From Nitrospinota bacterium (lineage in GTDB: Bacteria > Nitrospirota > Thermodesulfovibrionia > Thermodesulfovibrionales > UBA1546), in contig JAHILQ010000208.1 in NCBI GenBank assembly GCA_018896985.1, positions 1 to 24,346 of the forward strand: a DNA stretch of 24,346 nucleotides. The letters are read 5' to 3'. The notes under the pieces are model-generated. The model made no database searches. It saw only the letters and a list, made by a program, of their open reading frames with translations, and had not been told where the DNA came from. How positions within the stretch are numbered: the first letter of the stretch is position 1; each line of letters begins with the position of its first letter. The position numbers and the translations under genes were made by a program. Below, piece by piece: positions 14,971 to 22,300 of this stretch.

Positions 14971-15058
14971 AGTTAAGAGTTAAAAGTTAAAAGTTAAGAG
15001 TTAAGAGTTCTGAAATTTCTCTTTAAACTTTTAACTTCCAACTTATAGCTTTTAACTT
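14971..15058. repeat. Heptamer array AGTTAAR x5 and complementary copies
   Basis: Five contiguous units (AGTTAAG, AGTTAAA, AGTTAAA, AGTTAAG, AGTTAAG) span 14971-15005. AAGTTAAAAGTT (14984-14995) is perfectly complementary to AACTTTTAACTT (15026-15037), and CTTTTAACTT recurs at 15049-15058. The intergenic stretch 14830-15080 between divergent nadE and the permease gene holds this array and no coding signal. Confidence 0.85.
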
Positions 15059-15069
15059 CAAAGTTTATG

Positions 15070-15075
15070 TATAAT
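15070..15075 (+). promoter_or_regulatory. -10 box TATAAT placed for a leaderless transcript
   Basis: A consensus TATAAT, preceded by TG, ends 5 bases before ATG 15081, and there is no Shine-Dalgarno sequence. Transcription would begin at about the start codon. No good -35 box is visible. Confidence 0.4.
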
Positions 15076-15080
15076 ACCCC

Positions 15081-16055
15081 ATGGATTTTTTAAATGTGCT
15101 GTTTCCTGTTTCCGGCGTGAAGACTAATATCCTGTTGCCGCCGCTTGTTGCACTGGTTGTCTCTTTTTTTACTTCCATGGGCGGGGTTTCAGGTGCATTC
15201 CTCTTATTACCGTTTCAGATGAGTGTTCTTAACTTTACCAGCCCTTCTGTGAGTGCTACGAACTTTGTCTATAACATTGTTGCAATCCCAAGCGGGGTCT
15301 ACCGTTATCTTAAGGAAGGCAGAATGGCATGGCCGCTGACCTGGGTTGTCATTGTAGGTACACTACCGGGTGTTTTCATAGGTTATTATCTCAGAGTTTG
15401 GTATCTTCCCGATCCAAGGACGTTTAAACTTTTTGTCGGATGTGTATTGCTCTATATTGGTGTCCGTCTACTCTATGAAATTACAGGCAAGGCAAAAGTA
15501 AGTAAAACAAAGATGAAGGCATTGGAAGATAAATTTAAGGAGAGGGCAAAACAGATTAAAGATCAACAAAAAAGCAGAGTAGCATCAGGCCTTCCTCCAG
15601 AGGCTGTTGTGAAAACAATTTCAGTAAGTCTGAAAAAAGTAGAATACGAGTTCTGGGGTGAGATATTTTCATTCAGTACGGTTGCTATGTTCTTTCTCGC
15701 CTTTTTCGTCGGAATAATCGGAGGTACTTATGGGATCGGCGGAGGCGCAATCATTGCACCATTCTGCGTTGCAGTTTTTCATCTACCTGTTTACACAGTT
15801 GCCGGAGCAGCCTTACTGGGAACCTTTATCACTTCTGTTTTAGGAGTAATTTTTTACAGCGTCATTCCCGCAAAAGCTGGAATGGTCACAGCACCTGACT
15901 GGCTCCTCGGATTTCTCTTTGGAGCAGGAGGATTTATCGGTATCTACTTCGGTGCACGGTTTCAAAAATTCGTTCCCCAGAAGTTTATTAAACTCATGCT
16001 TGGTATAGTCATCGTTTCTCTTGCATTGAGATACATTTCACAGTTTTTTATGTAA
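15081..16055 (+). CDS. TauE/SafE-family membrane permease (sulfite/organosulfonate exporter type)
   Basis: This 324-aa polytopic membrane protein has the two TauE/SafE half-repeats. The first is PPLVALVVSFFTSMGGVSGAFLLLPFQ and the second FLAFFVGIIGGTYGIGGGAIIAPF, each with the glycine-rich re-entrant motif. A charged cytoplasmic insert at about residues 135-190 (KAKVSKTKMKALEDKFKERAKQIKDQQ) separates the halves and is longer than usual. The family exports sulfite, sulfoacetate or related anions, but the substrate cannot be told from sequence. It is followed after 49 bases by a ferredoxin and a flavoprotein, possibly in one redox operon. Confidence 0.88.
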   Translation: MDFLNVLFPVSGVKTNILLPPLVALVVSFFTSMGGVSGAFLLLPFQMSVLNFTSPSVSATNFVYNIVAIPSGVYRYLKEGRMAWPLTWVVIVGTLPGVFIGYYLRVWYLPDPRTFKLFVGCVLLYIGVRLLYEITGKAKVSKTKMKALEDKFKERAKQIKDQQKSRVASGLPPEAVVKTISVSLKKVEYEFWGEIFSFSTVAMFFLAFFVGIIGGTYGIGGGAIIAPFCVAVFHLPVYTVAGAALLGTFITSVLGVIFYSVIPAKAGMVTAPDWLLGFLFGAGGFIGIYFGARFQKFVPQKFIKLMLGIVIVSLALRYISQFFM

Positions 16056-16104
16056 CTCAGAGTGCCTATTCAGATAAAATATTAATAAATATGAAGGGGT
16101 TATA

Positions 16105-16293
16105 ATGTTGAAACCTGCTGTTGACTGGGATACATGTGTAGGCTGCGGCGCATGTGCAGAGGTCTGTCCAGAAGTCTTTCAGCTTAGAGATGAGAAGGCA
16201 TGGATTGTCGGACTGGACAAATGCAATACGTGCAACTGCCAGGAAGCTGCCGACATCTGTCCGGTTCAGGCAATAACCGTTACTGAAGAGTAA
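16105..16293 (+). CDS. 4Fe-4S ferredoxin
   Basis: This 62-aa protein has ATG 16105 behind GAAGGGG. The first cluster motif is canonical (CVGCGACAEVCP, residues 11-22). The second half is altered (CNTCNCQEAADICP): two Cys are followed by a third after only one residue, and the last CP pair is kept. One 4Fe-4S cluster is certain in principle, using three Cys of the first motif plus the distal Cys; a second is doubtful. The layout resembles single-cluster Desulfovibrio- and Thermotoga-type ferredoxins. It is 11 bases from the flavoprotein gene and likely its electron partner. Confidence 0.92.
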   Translation: MLKPAVDWDTCVGCGACAEVCPEVFQLRDEKAWIVGLDKCNTCNCQEAADICPVQAITVTEE

Positions 16294-16304
16294 TCGGTAA
16301 AACT

Positions 16305-16877
16305 ATGAAGGTTATTGCATTTTTAGGAAGTCCGAGAAAGGACGGCAATACAGAGCTTCTGCTGAATGAAGCAATAAAAGGGGTTAAGGTTTCCGGCTCT
16401 GCTGTGCAAATCTTTAACCTCAATTTCATGAGAATCTCTCCATGCCAGGACTGTGGGGGATGCGACGAGACAGGCAAATGCATTGTTGAGGATGAGATGT
16501 CTCAGATTTACAATGCAATAAGAACTGCGGACAGAATCATCCTTGCATCGCCAATCTTTTTCTTCGGGCTCAGCGCGCAGGCAAAGATAATGATTGACAG
16601 GTGTCAGGCATTCTGGTGCGAAAAGTACCTGTTAAAGAAGCCAATTCCCGAAGGCAAATTCGGAAGGAAAGGACTTTTATTGCTCGTAGGGGGCATGGAA
16701 AAGGAGGCAGGGATTAAGTGTTCCGAGACAACTGCAAGGGCATTTTTCAGAACCATCAGCGTGCCTGAACATAAGACATTGAGTTTTCTTGGTATTGATG
16801 CAAAAGGCGCAATCCTCGGGCATCCTACAGCCCTCAAAGATGCGTATGAGGCAGGGAAAGAACTGGTTAACATCTAA
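16305..16877 (+). CDS. Flavodoxin-family NAD(P)H/FMN reductase (iron-sulfur flavoprotein-like)
   Basis: This 190-aa protein has a flavodoxin fold with the FMN phosphate loop at the N-terminus (FLGSPRKDGNTELLLNEA, residues 5-22). CQDCGGCDETGKCIVEDEM near residues 46-64 matches the compact cysteine motif of the iron-sulfur flavoproteins, CxxCxxCxxxxxC. ILASPIFFFGLSAQAKIMIDRCQAFW is the conserved flavin-binding second half. It likely moves electrons between the adjacent ferredoxin and an unknown acceptor in the cytoplasm. No Shine-Dalgarno of note is seen before ATG 16305. Confidence 0.9.
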   Translation: MKVIAFLGSPRKDGNTELLLNEAIKGVKVSGSAVQIFNLNFMRISPCQDCGGCDETGKCIVEDEMSQIYNAIRTADRIILASPIFFFGLSAQAKIMIDRCQAFWCEKYLLKKPIPEGKFGRKGLLLLVGGMEKEAGIKCSETTARAFFRTISVPEHKTLSFLGIDAKGAILGHPTALKDAYEAGKELVNI

Positions 16878-16892
16878 GCTAATATTTTTCCA

Positions 16893-16921
16893 TTGACAAT
16901 AAAACCGCCAGCTAATAAAAT
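16893..16921 (+). promoter_or_regulatory. Near-consensus sigma-70 promoter
   Basis: TTGACA (16893-16898), a 17-base spacer and TAAAAT (16916-16921). Transcription would start near 16928. The next 180 bases carry no ORF; the first candidates are the 52-codon ORF at 17108 and the toxin-antitoxin pair at 17295. The stretch 16878-17107 is otherwise empty of recognisable features. Confidence 0.5.
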
Positions 16922-17107
16922 TATCCCAATACCTTTCTGAATCTGTGAGGCAATAATGGGGTAATAACAGTCAGTAAAGATTCATCCAATGTAGCAGTGG
17001 CATTCCGCTGCAATCCTGAATTCCCCGCCCCTACCCTTTCATGTCACACTATCCACCAGAGCTTCACAACAAACTTGCCTAAAAAAGAATTGCTTTGAGG
17101 TATATTA

Positions 17108-17266
17108 ATGACTGATAATATTTATCAAGAAAATGGTTTCTGGCGATTCGCCCAGAGTTGGGATATCCGCATTGCGTCTATCCCCCCATTTTGGCGGTGT
17201 ATACGCAATTATTGCATCTACGAACAAGATACTCAGTCATCGGCTTCGCCGCAGCCCGTTATGTGA
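17108..17266 (+). CDS. Possible 52-aa ORF, unrecognised
   Basis: ATG 17108 lies 7 bases after a good TTTGAGG site, and the 14-base word TTTGAGGTATATTA here is identical to that before the DtxR-type gene. The product (MTDNIYQENGFWRFAQSWDI, then IASIPPFWRCIRNYC) is aromatic-rich at first and ends in a low-complexity Ser/Pro stretch encoded by an attC-like end. It may be the 5' stub of a larger gene cut by cassette insertion, or noise. Confidence 0.25.
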   Translation: MTDNIYQENGFWRFAQSWDIRIASIPPFWRCIRNYCIYEQDTQSSASPQPVM

Positions 17267-17283
17267 TAATGGCTCGCTTCTTA

Positions 17284-17289
17284 TATAAT
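17284..17289 (+). promoter_or_regulatory. -10 box TATAAT directly before the toxin gene
   Basis: TATAAT ends 5 bases before ATG 17295, and no Shine-Dalgarno sequence is present, so the transcript may be leaderless. No convincing -35 is seen 17 bases upstream. Confidence 0.35.
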
Positions 17290-17294
17290 AGATT

Positions 17295-17621
17295 ATGGAT
17301 TGGCTTAGGGTCATAAGAGACTGTTTTGATACTGATGCTGTCCTTTATTCAAGGCATGCCAGATTTGAAATGGAAAATGAGGAGTTTGGCAAGATACTTG
17401 AGCACGAGGTCTACGAGACTATTCAGAGTGGTGAAGTGATCGAAGAATATTCCGAAGACAAACCATATCCAAGTGTTTTGATATTTGGAAGAACAGCAAA
17501 TGGCCGTCCTCTTCATGTAGTTTGTGCCTTTAGCAAAACTGACAATCTTGTTGTTGTGATTACTGTTTATCATCCGAATGAAGAATTATGGATAGATTTT
17601 AGAAGGAGGAAAAAGATATGA
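17295..17621 (+). CDS. DUF4258 protein, probable RelE-fold toxin of a toxin-antitoxin pair
   Basis: This 108-aa protein matches the DUF4258 pattern: YSRHARFEMENEEF at residues 18-31, YETIQSGEVIEEYSEDKPYPSVLIFG, GRPLHVVCAFSKTDNLVVVITVYHP and the C-terminal WIDFRRRKK. DUF4258 is grouped with the RelE/ParE-like fold, whose toxins cut mRNA or inhibit gyrase. The gene overlaps the following zinc-finger gene by 4 bases (ATGA), the usual toxin-first order of MqsRA-type systems. Toxicity is inferred from family and pairing. It starts 31 bases after an attC-like end at 17242-17264. Confidence 0.85.
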   Translation: MDWLRVIRDCFDTDAVLYSRHARFEMENEEFGKILEHEVYETIQSGEVIEEYSEDKPYPSVLIFGRTANGRPLHVVCAFSKTDNLVVVITVYHPNEELWIDFRRRKKI

Positions 17622-17866
17622 AATGTATAATTTGTCATGGCGAGGATATTAAAGTTAAAGAAGTGAAGGAGGATATCCAAGTCGGTAATGATGTTGTTCA
17701 TGTTCCGATAAAGACTTCTGTTTGTATGACATGTGGCGAAAGGTATTACGACAGACGCACGATGCAATTTTTGGAGGATGCTGAAAAGAGGATCAGCAAA
17801 GCAGAAGTGAAATTAAAGGAAGTAGGCAGGGTTTTGATTTATGAAGAAACGAGCCACTTCGCATAA
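17618..17866 (+). CDS. YgiT-type zinc-finger antitoxin
   Basis: This 82-aa protein begins with the YgiT/MqsA zinc ribbon: CIIC at residues 3-6 and CMTCGERYYD later, with a beta-hairpin between. TMQFLEDAEKRISKAEVKLKEVG forms a helical dimerisation segment. There is no C-terminal helix-turn-helix, unlike full MqsA, so autorepression may be weak. It should neutralise the DUF4258 protein encoded just upstream. Its TAA stop lies inside the ATAAC of the attC-like site that follows. Confidence 0.87.
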   Translation: MKCIICHGEDIKVKEVKEDIQVGNDVVHVPIKTSVCMTCGERYYDRRTMQFLEDAEKRISKAEVKLKEVGRVLIYEETSHFA

Positions 17867-17927
17867 CATGGCGGAAAAGATTAACGTTCAAACCCTATCG
17901 GGCTTCTTTTGCACCAAGAACGTTATC
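17863..17927 (+). other. attC-like recombination site after the toxin-antitoxin pair
   Basis: GCATAAC at the 5' end and GTTAT at the 3' end are arranged as the R'' and R' boxes of an integron attC. Between them GGCGGAAAAGA (17870-17880) pairs with TCTTTTGCACC (17905-17915) apart from two positions. The 3' end CTTCTTTTGC-N5-GAACGTTA (17903-17925) recurs exactly at 24323-24345. No integrase gene is in the window. Confidence 0.5.
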
Positions 17928-17948
17928 GGAAATTGCAGGCATAGCATA

Positions 17949-17992
17949 TAAAAAGGAAATACACATGGAAAAAATAAATAGAACTATTTCCT
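17949..17992 (-). terminator. Probable terminator of the GAPDH gene
   Basis: On the minus strand AGGAAATA (17992-17985) pairs with TATTTCCT (17961-17954), followed by TTTTATATG. The stem is 8 bp and AT-rich and the loop is 23 bases, so it is weak, but it lies directly after the stop at 18000. Confidence 0.4.
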
Positions 17993-17999
17993 ATTTCTG

Positions 18000-19277
18000 T
18001 TACTGATAAACCATAGACGCTATCTTAACTGTCAGATCGCCAAGCATGCTGGTATAGCTTCCCATTTCATTATCATACCAACCATAGATCACTGCCTGTG
18101 TAACAGGTATTTCCATGCTATTAGGAAGCTGTACGGAAAGTGGCTCCGCTGGTATTTTTAAAAGCTTGTTAAGGTCAAATGTCACATAAGCTGTTCTCGT
18201 ATGTGTCTCATTACCTTCAATGATGGTAGCAGGCCCAAAGTGTCCGATAATGTCTGAAGATACATTCTGCTCCTCAGTATATTTGATATAGCCTCTCTTT
18301 TCTTTTTGTTCAGCGTCACGATAAATGTTGTTAATGAGGTTTCTGTTAATAATAGGTTCATTCCCTGGTTCATCACTAAGAGCAACTACCAAAATAATCA
18401 GAGAACCAGTACTAATTGGAATACGCACTGATTCTGCAATGAAACCTATTTTATTCATTTCCGGTATCACAAGCCCCAGGGTTTTAGCAGCCCCTGTAGT
18501 GGTCAGGATGATATTATTCATGATGCTTCTATTTTTCCTTAAATCAGTGGCGCCAGCCTCTGGTAACCTGTCCAATACTTCCTGTGTTCCTGTTGCGGCA
18601 TGGATTGTAGCCATAGAGGCACTAAGTATCTTTTTGGAACTAAAGTAATCTAAAAGCGGCTTAATCATGTATGCAAGACAGGTAGTTGTACAGGATGCAG
18701 CTGAAATAATGTGATGTTTGGCATGATCATATTTATCATCATTTATACCTATCACAATGGTTGCTGCATCCTCTGGCATGGAAAGTCCTTTTTCCTTAAT
18801 CTTAAGAGGTGCAGAAACGATTACCTTCTCTGCTCCTGCCTCAAGATGACCACGTGCAGAGCCTCCTTTAGCATCAGGTGGGGCTGTTGGGTCTTTAAAC
18901 TTACCAGTGCTTTCAACAACTATTTTTGCACCGTATTTATCCCAGGGTATAAGCCTTGGGCTACGGGTTTCCCTCAAAATCGTTACTGGCACACCATCTA
19001 TCAGCATAGTGCCTTTTTCTTCATTAATATTTTCGATTACCCTTTTTGCCTTGTATCCATGGAGAAATTGATGTAATGATCCATAGGTAGAATCCTTTTC
19101 AATATAAAGTGCAACATCCTCTAGCTTGGTTCCAACCTTTCGTCCAATGTTTACGACAATCTCTGAAAAAGTTTTTCTGCTTATATGTTGCCAGAGTGTC
19201 AACTTGCCAATTCTGCCCAAACCGTTTATCCCAAGTACGGGCTTTCTCCCAGAGATCATTTTTATCTTGTTCTCCAT
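18000..19277 (-). CDS. Long variant glyceraldehyde-3-phosphate dehydrogenase-family protein
   Basis: At 425 aa it is about 90 residues longer than ordinary GAPDH. The Rossmann start is clear (GINGLGRIGKLTLW, residues 16-29). The catalytic Cys196 sits in SAASCTTTC, where the family norm is NASCTTNC, so both Asn are replaced. His226 lies in ATIHAATGTQEVLD. TTTGAAKTLGLVIPEM, RIPISTGS and WYDNEMGSYTSMLGDL confirm the fold. The usual Asp after the second strand, which binds the NAD ribose, appears as Arg (VNIGRK), suggesting altered cofactor choice. Extra segments lie near residues 45-75 and 310-345. It is 48 bases downstream of the PPDK-like gene, on the same strand, and likely co-transcribed. 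Substrate is uncertain. Confidence 0.85.
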   Translation of the reverse strand: MENKIKMISGRKPVLGINGLGRIGKLTLWQHISRKTFSEIVVNIGRKVGTKLEDVALYIEKDSTYGSLHQFLHGYKAKRVIENINEEKGTMLIDGVPVTILRETRSPRLIPWDKYGAKIVVESTGKFKDPTAPPDAKGGSARGHLEAGAEKVIVSAPLKIKEKGLSMPEDAATIVIGINDDKYDHAKHHIISAASCTTTCLAYMIKPLLDYFSSKKILSASMATIHAATGTQEVLDRLPEAGATDLRKNRSIMNNIILTTTGAAKTLGLVIPEMNKIGFIAESVRIPISTGSLIILVVALSDEPGNEPIINRNLINNIYRDAEQKEKRGYIKYTEEQNVSSDIIGHFGPATIIEGNETHTRTAYVTFDLNKLLKIPAEPLSVQLPNSMEIPVTQAVIYGWYDNEMGSYTSMLGDLTVKIASMVYQ

Positions 19278-19325
19278 CTTTTCTGTACCCCCTTCTAAGA
19301 ATAATTCTTTAGTTTTTTAAAAATA

Positions 19326-22300
19326 TTATACCAGCAGTTTGATTTCTTGTACCTGATGCCTGCCTGAGTAAACCAAGCCATTACGGCCGTCAATGCTCAA
19401 AAAATCACCTGCCTTTAATATCCGGTTATTAAGTTTACATCTCTTTTCATGTTCGCGTACAGATAAATTATTGCAACTTACCACACAGGTTTTTCCCAAC
19501 CGGTTGGCAATAATGGCAGCATGAGAGGTTGATCCCCCGCGAGCAGTCAGCAATCCATCTGCTGCCAAGATATGTCTTATATCGTCGGGAACAGTATCTG
19601 ACCTGATTAAAATAAGTGGTATATCCGGGTCCTTTTCCCTAAACTCGCGGATTTCATCTAAATCAAAGACAATTCTACCACTAAGGACGCCACCGCCAAC
19701 ACCTATCCCGCTGGAAAGGTAATTAGAGGATAGCTCATTAGAAGGGACAAAGGCCGTAAAACTTTCTCTTTTTCTAATAGCCATATCACGTGCCTGAAGG
19801 ATGTAAAGATTCGCACTGTCTTTCCCTTCAAAGGTAAATTCAATCTCCTGGGCACCCCATCTCTCTTTATAAATTAAGTCCTTGATTATTTTTAGTAGTG
19901 CACTATAAATCTCAGGAAAACTGTCCTCCAGTGAAATGTCAGATGTTCTTTCTTCGATATGTCTTTGTTCATTAGATATAGGCAGCGTCTTTACCAGCCC
20001 TGAGACTATATCTTCTCCTTGTGCTCCAAGTGTAAAATCACCCCACAACATGACTTTGTCTCCAGATTCCTGGGGATTGCGGGTAAAAAGAACCCCTGTT
20101 CCTGAATTAGCATCTAAATTACCATAAACCATTACCTGCACAATAACTGCTGTACCCCAGTTCTCAGAAATACCCAATATCTCGCGGTAGGCATGGGCCT
20201 TTTTGGAAAACCATGATTGAAATACCTGGGCGATTGCTATATCAATCTGGATTTTTGGGTCATCAGTTATTTCTATCCCGTTATCCTTAACAGCATCCCG
20301 ATAAGCAAATGCTACATCTCTCATCTGCTCAGGTGTAAATTGAATTTTTCTCGGAACCTTATCTCTCTTCTTAAAAGAATTGATAATATCATCGAATTTA
20401 TTCCTTTCCATGCCAAAAAACATTCCCCAACACTGTAAAAACCGTCGATAACAATCCCATACACACCAGGGCTTACCTGTTTGTTTTACTAATCCTGCAA
20501 TAATAGCTTCGTTAATCCCTACATTTGAAAATGAATTCATCATGCCGGGCATAGAGATCGCTCCTCCGCTTCTGACTGATACGAGTAATGGATTCTCAGG
20601 ATCACCGAATCCTTTACCTGTTAGTATTTCGAGCCCTTTAATCTGTTCATTAATTCTTTTTTGTAGATGCTCCCTAACATAACAAAATCTACTGATTGCC
20701 TGCTTACAACGAAATACCTCGGTAGTTATAATAAAACCTGGGGGAACAGGTATCCCTAAAGATGACATCCTCACAAGGTTGTATCCTTTATTCCCAAGAT
20801 GAATCCTGTCGTCGGTAGTCTTATTAGGGGTATGGATACCGGATAATGCCTTTTTAGGGTCATAGCTCATTAATAAGTCCAGATTTTGAACATCCAGTCC
20901 CTCTGCCTGTTCGAATAAAGTTTTCAAGATATTACTAATAAAATTATCTAACTGTTGGAGTCCAAAAGAGCTGGCCACAATCTCCCTCAAAAACCGTTCT
21001 GAAGTTGTATTTATAAACTCAACTTCGCTCTGTTCCCTATGTTTTTCGAAATATTTAGGCAGTATATTTTCTGTCCCCGCCTGAAGGATAATATTTTTTA
21101 GGTTATTCTTGTGGATGCCGCTATAATAGGTATTCAATATATCCTGTACAGCCTCTGAGAAACCCCTGAATATGTCAATATACTGAGAGAAGGAAAATCT
21201 CCTTACCTCCAATGCTATAGATAAAAGTTCCAGCGTATTTTCCAGCCTGTTCGAGGATATCCCATCTAACTGTAATGCCCTGAAAAACAGATTTGCAATC
21301 TTTTTAATCTGGAACAGGGTAGCCCTGGTAATAAATTTAAGATTAAATGAATTTATTAATTCTTCAAAAAGTATATTGGCCAGATTTTCCAGACGAAAGG
21401 TTAAGGCCATGGCGTCAAATTTTCTCTCCTGGTATCTTCCATACATTGAAGGTATGCCAGCAGCGATGTGTCTTTTACGAAAGATATCCTCTACAGCCTC
21501 ATACCTTTCAGGAGACAAGATAATATCTTTTAAGAGTTGTAAATAACTCAGGATACCTTCGAGACGCTGATAGACATTGCCTTCCTCTAAATTATTGATT
21601 AGCGACTCTGTATTCGGAAGGCCTAAACTTTGTGCACGTCTTAACTGTTCCTTGATGTCTTGAGTATTCAGTCTATATTTCTTATTAAGCAACTGATAAA
21701 ACTTAATAGCAAGAAATACCCGTCTATTATCTCTTTCAGAGAGATTTGGTATATCCTTTATAAGTGTACTGATGTCCTCATCTGTTAGACGTAAAAGATC
21801 ACTTAAATTATGAATTTCCTTAACACTAAAAATAGAATTAAAAATAGTACTGATTTCATCAAAATATGGACCTGATGACTTGACTTGCTGATAAATGTCC
21901 TCAGGTAGAAATCTTTTTAGATGTGTCTTATCCTTTGTTCTCCAGAAATTTATAATCTCCTCAATAAAATCAACCACACGGGCAGAGCTTTCAACGTGGC
22001 TTTGTTTGCGTAAAAAATGTATAAGTAAGTCAGCCCTGCCTGTAGAGTCGTCTATTTCAGTGGAGACGTCTCGCAATGCCCCTTCGGAGCCAATCTCGCT
22101 GAAATATACAGGAAATAACTTTGATAGTTGTTTAACCAAGTGATAGACTGGTTTGATATCGCTGTTCAGGAGTTTGGTAATATCCTTTTGAAATAGATCC
22201 GTATCACTTATGTGTATTCCACCCAAACTTAGATTAATAATTAAGGCAGAGATAAGGGATTTAGACCATTTCGGACTATTCTCGATTAACTCCAGCCATA

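Noticed and set aside
17150..17264. Complete attC site upstream of the toxin gene
   Set aside because: The 3' end GGCTTCGCCGCAGCCCGTTATG looks right, but no matching 5' ATAAC arm with complementary L box was found, so only an attC-like end is claimed.
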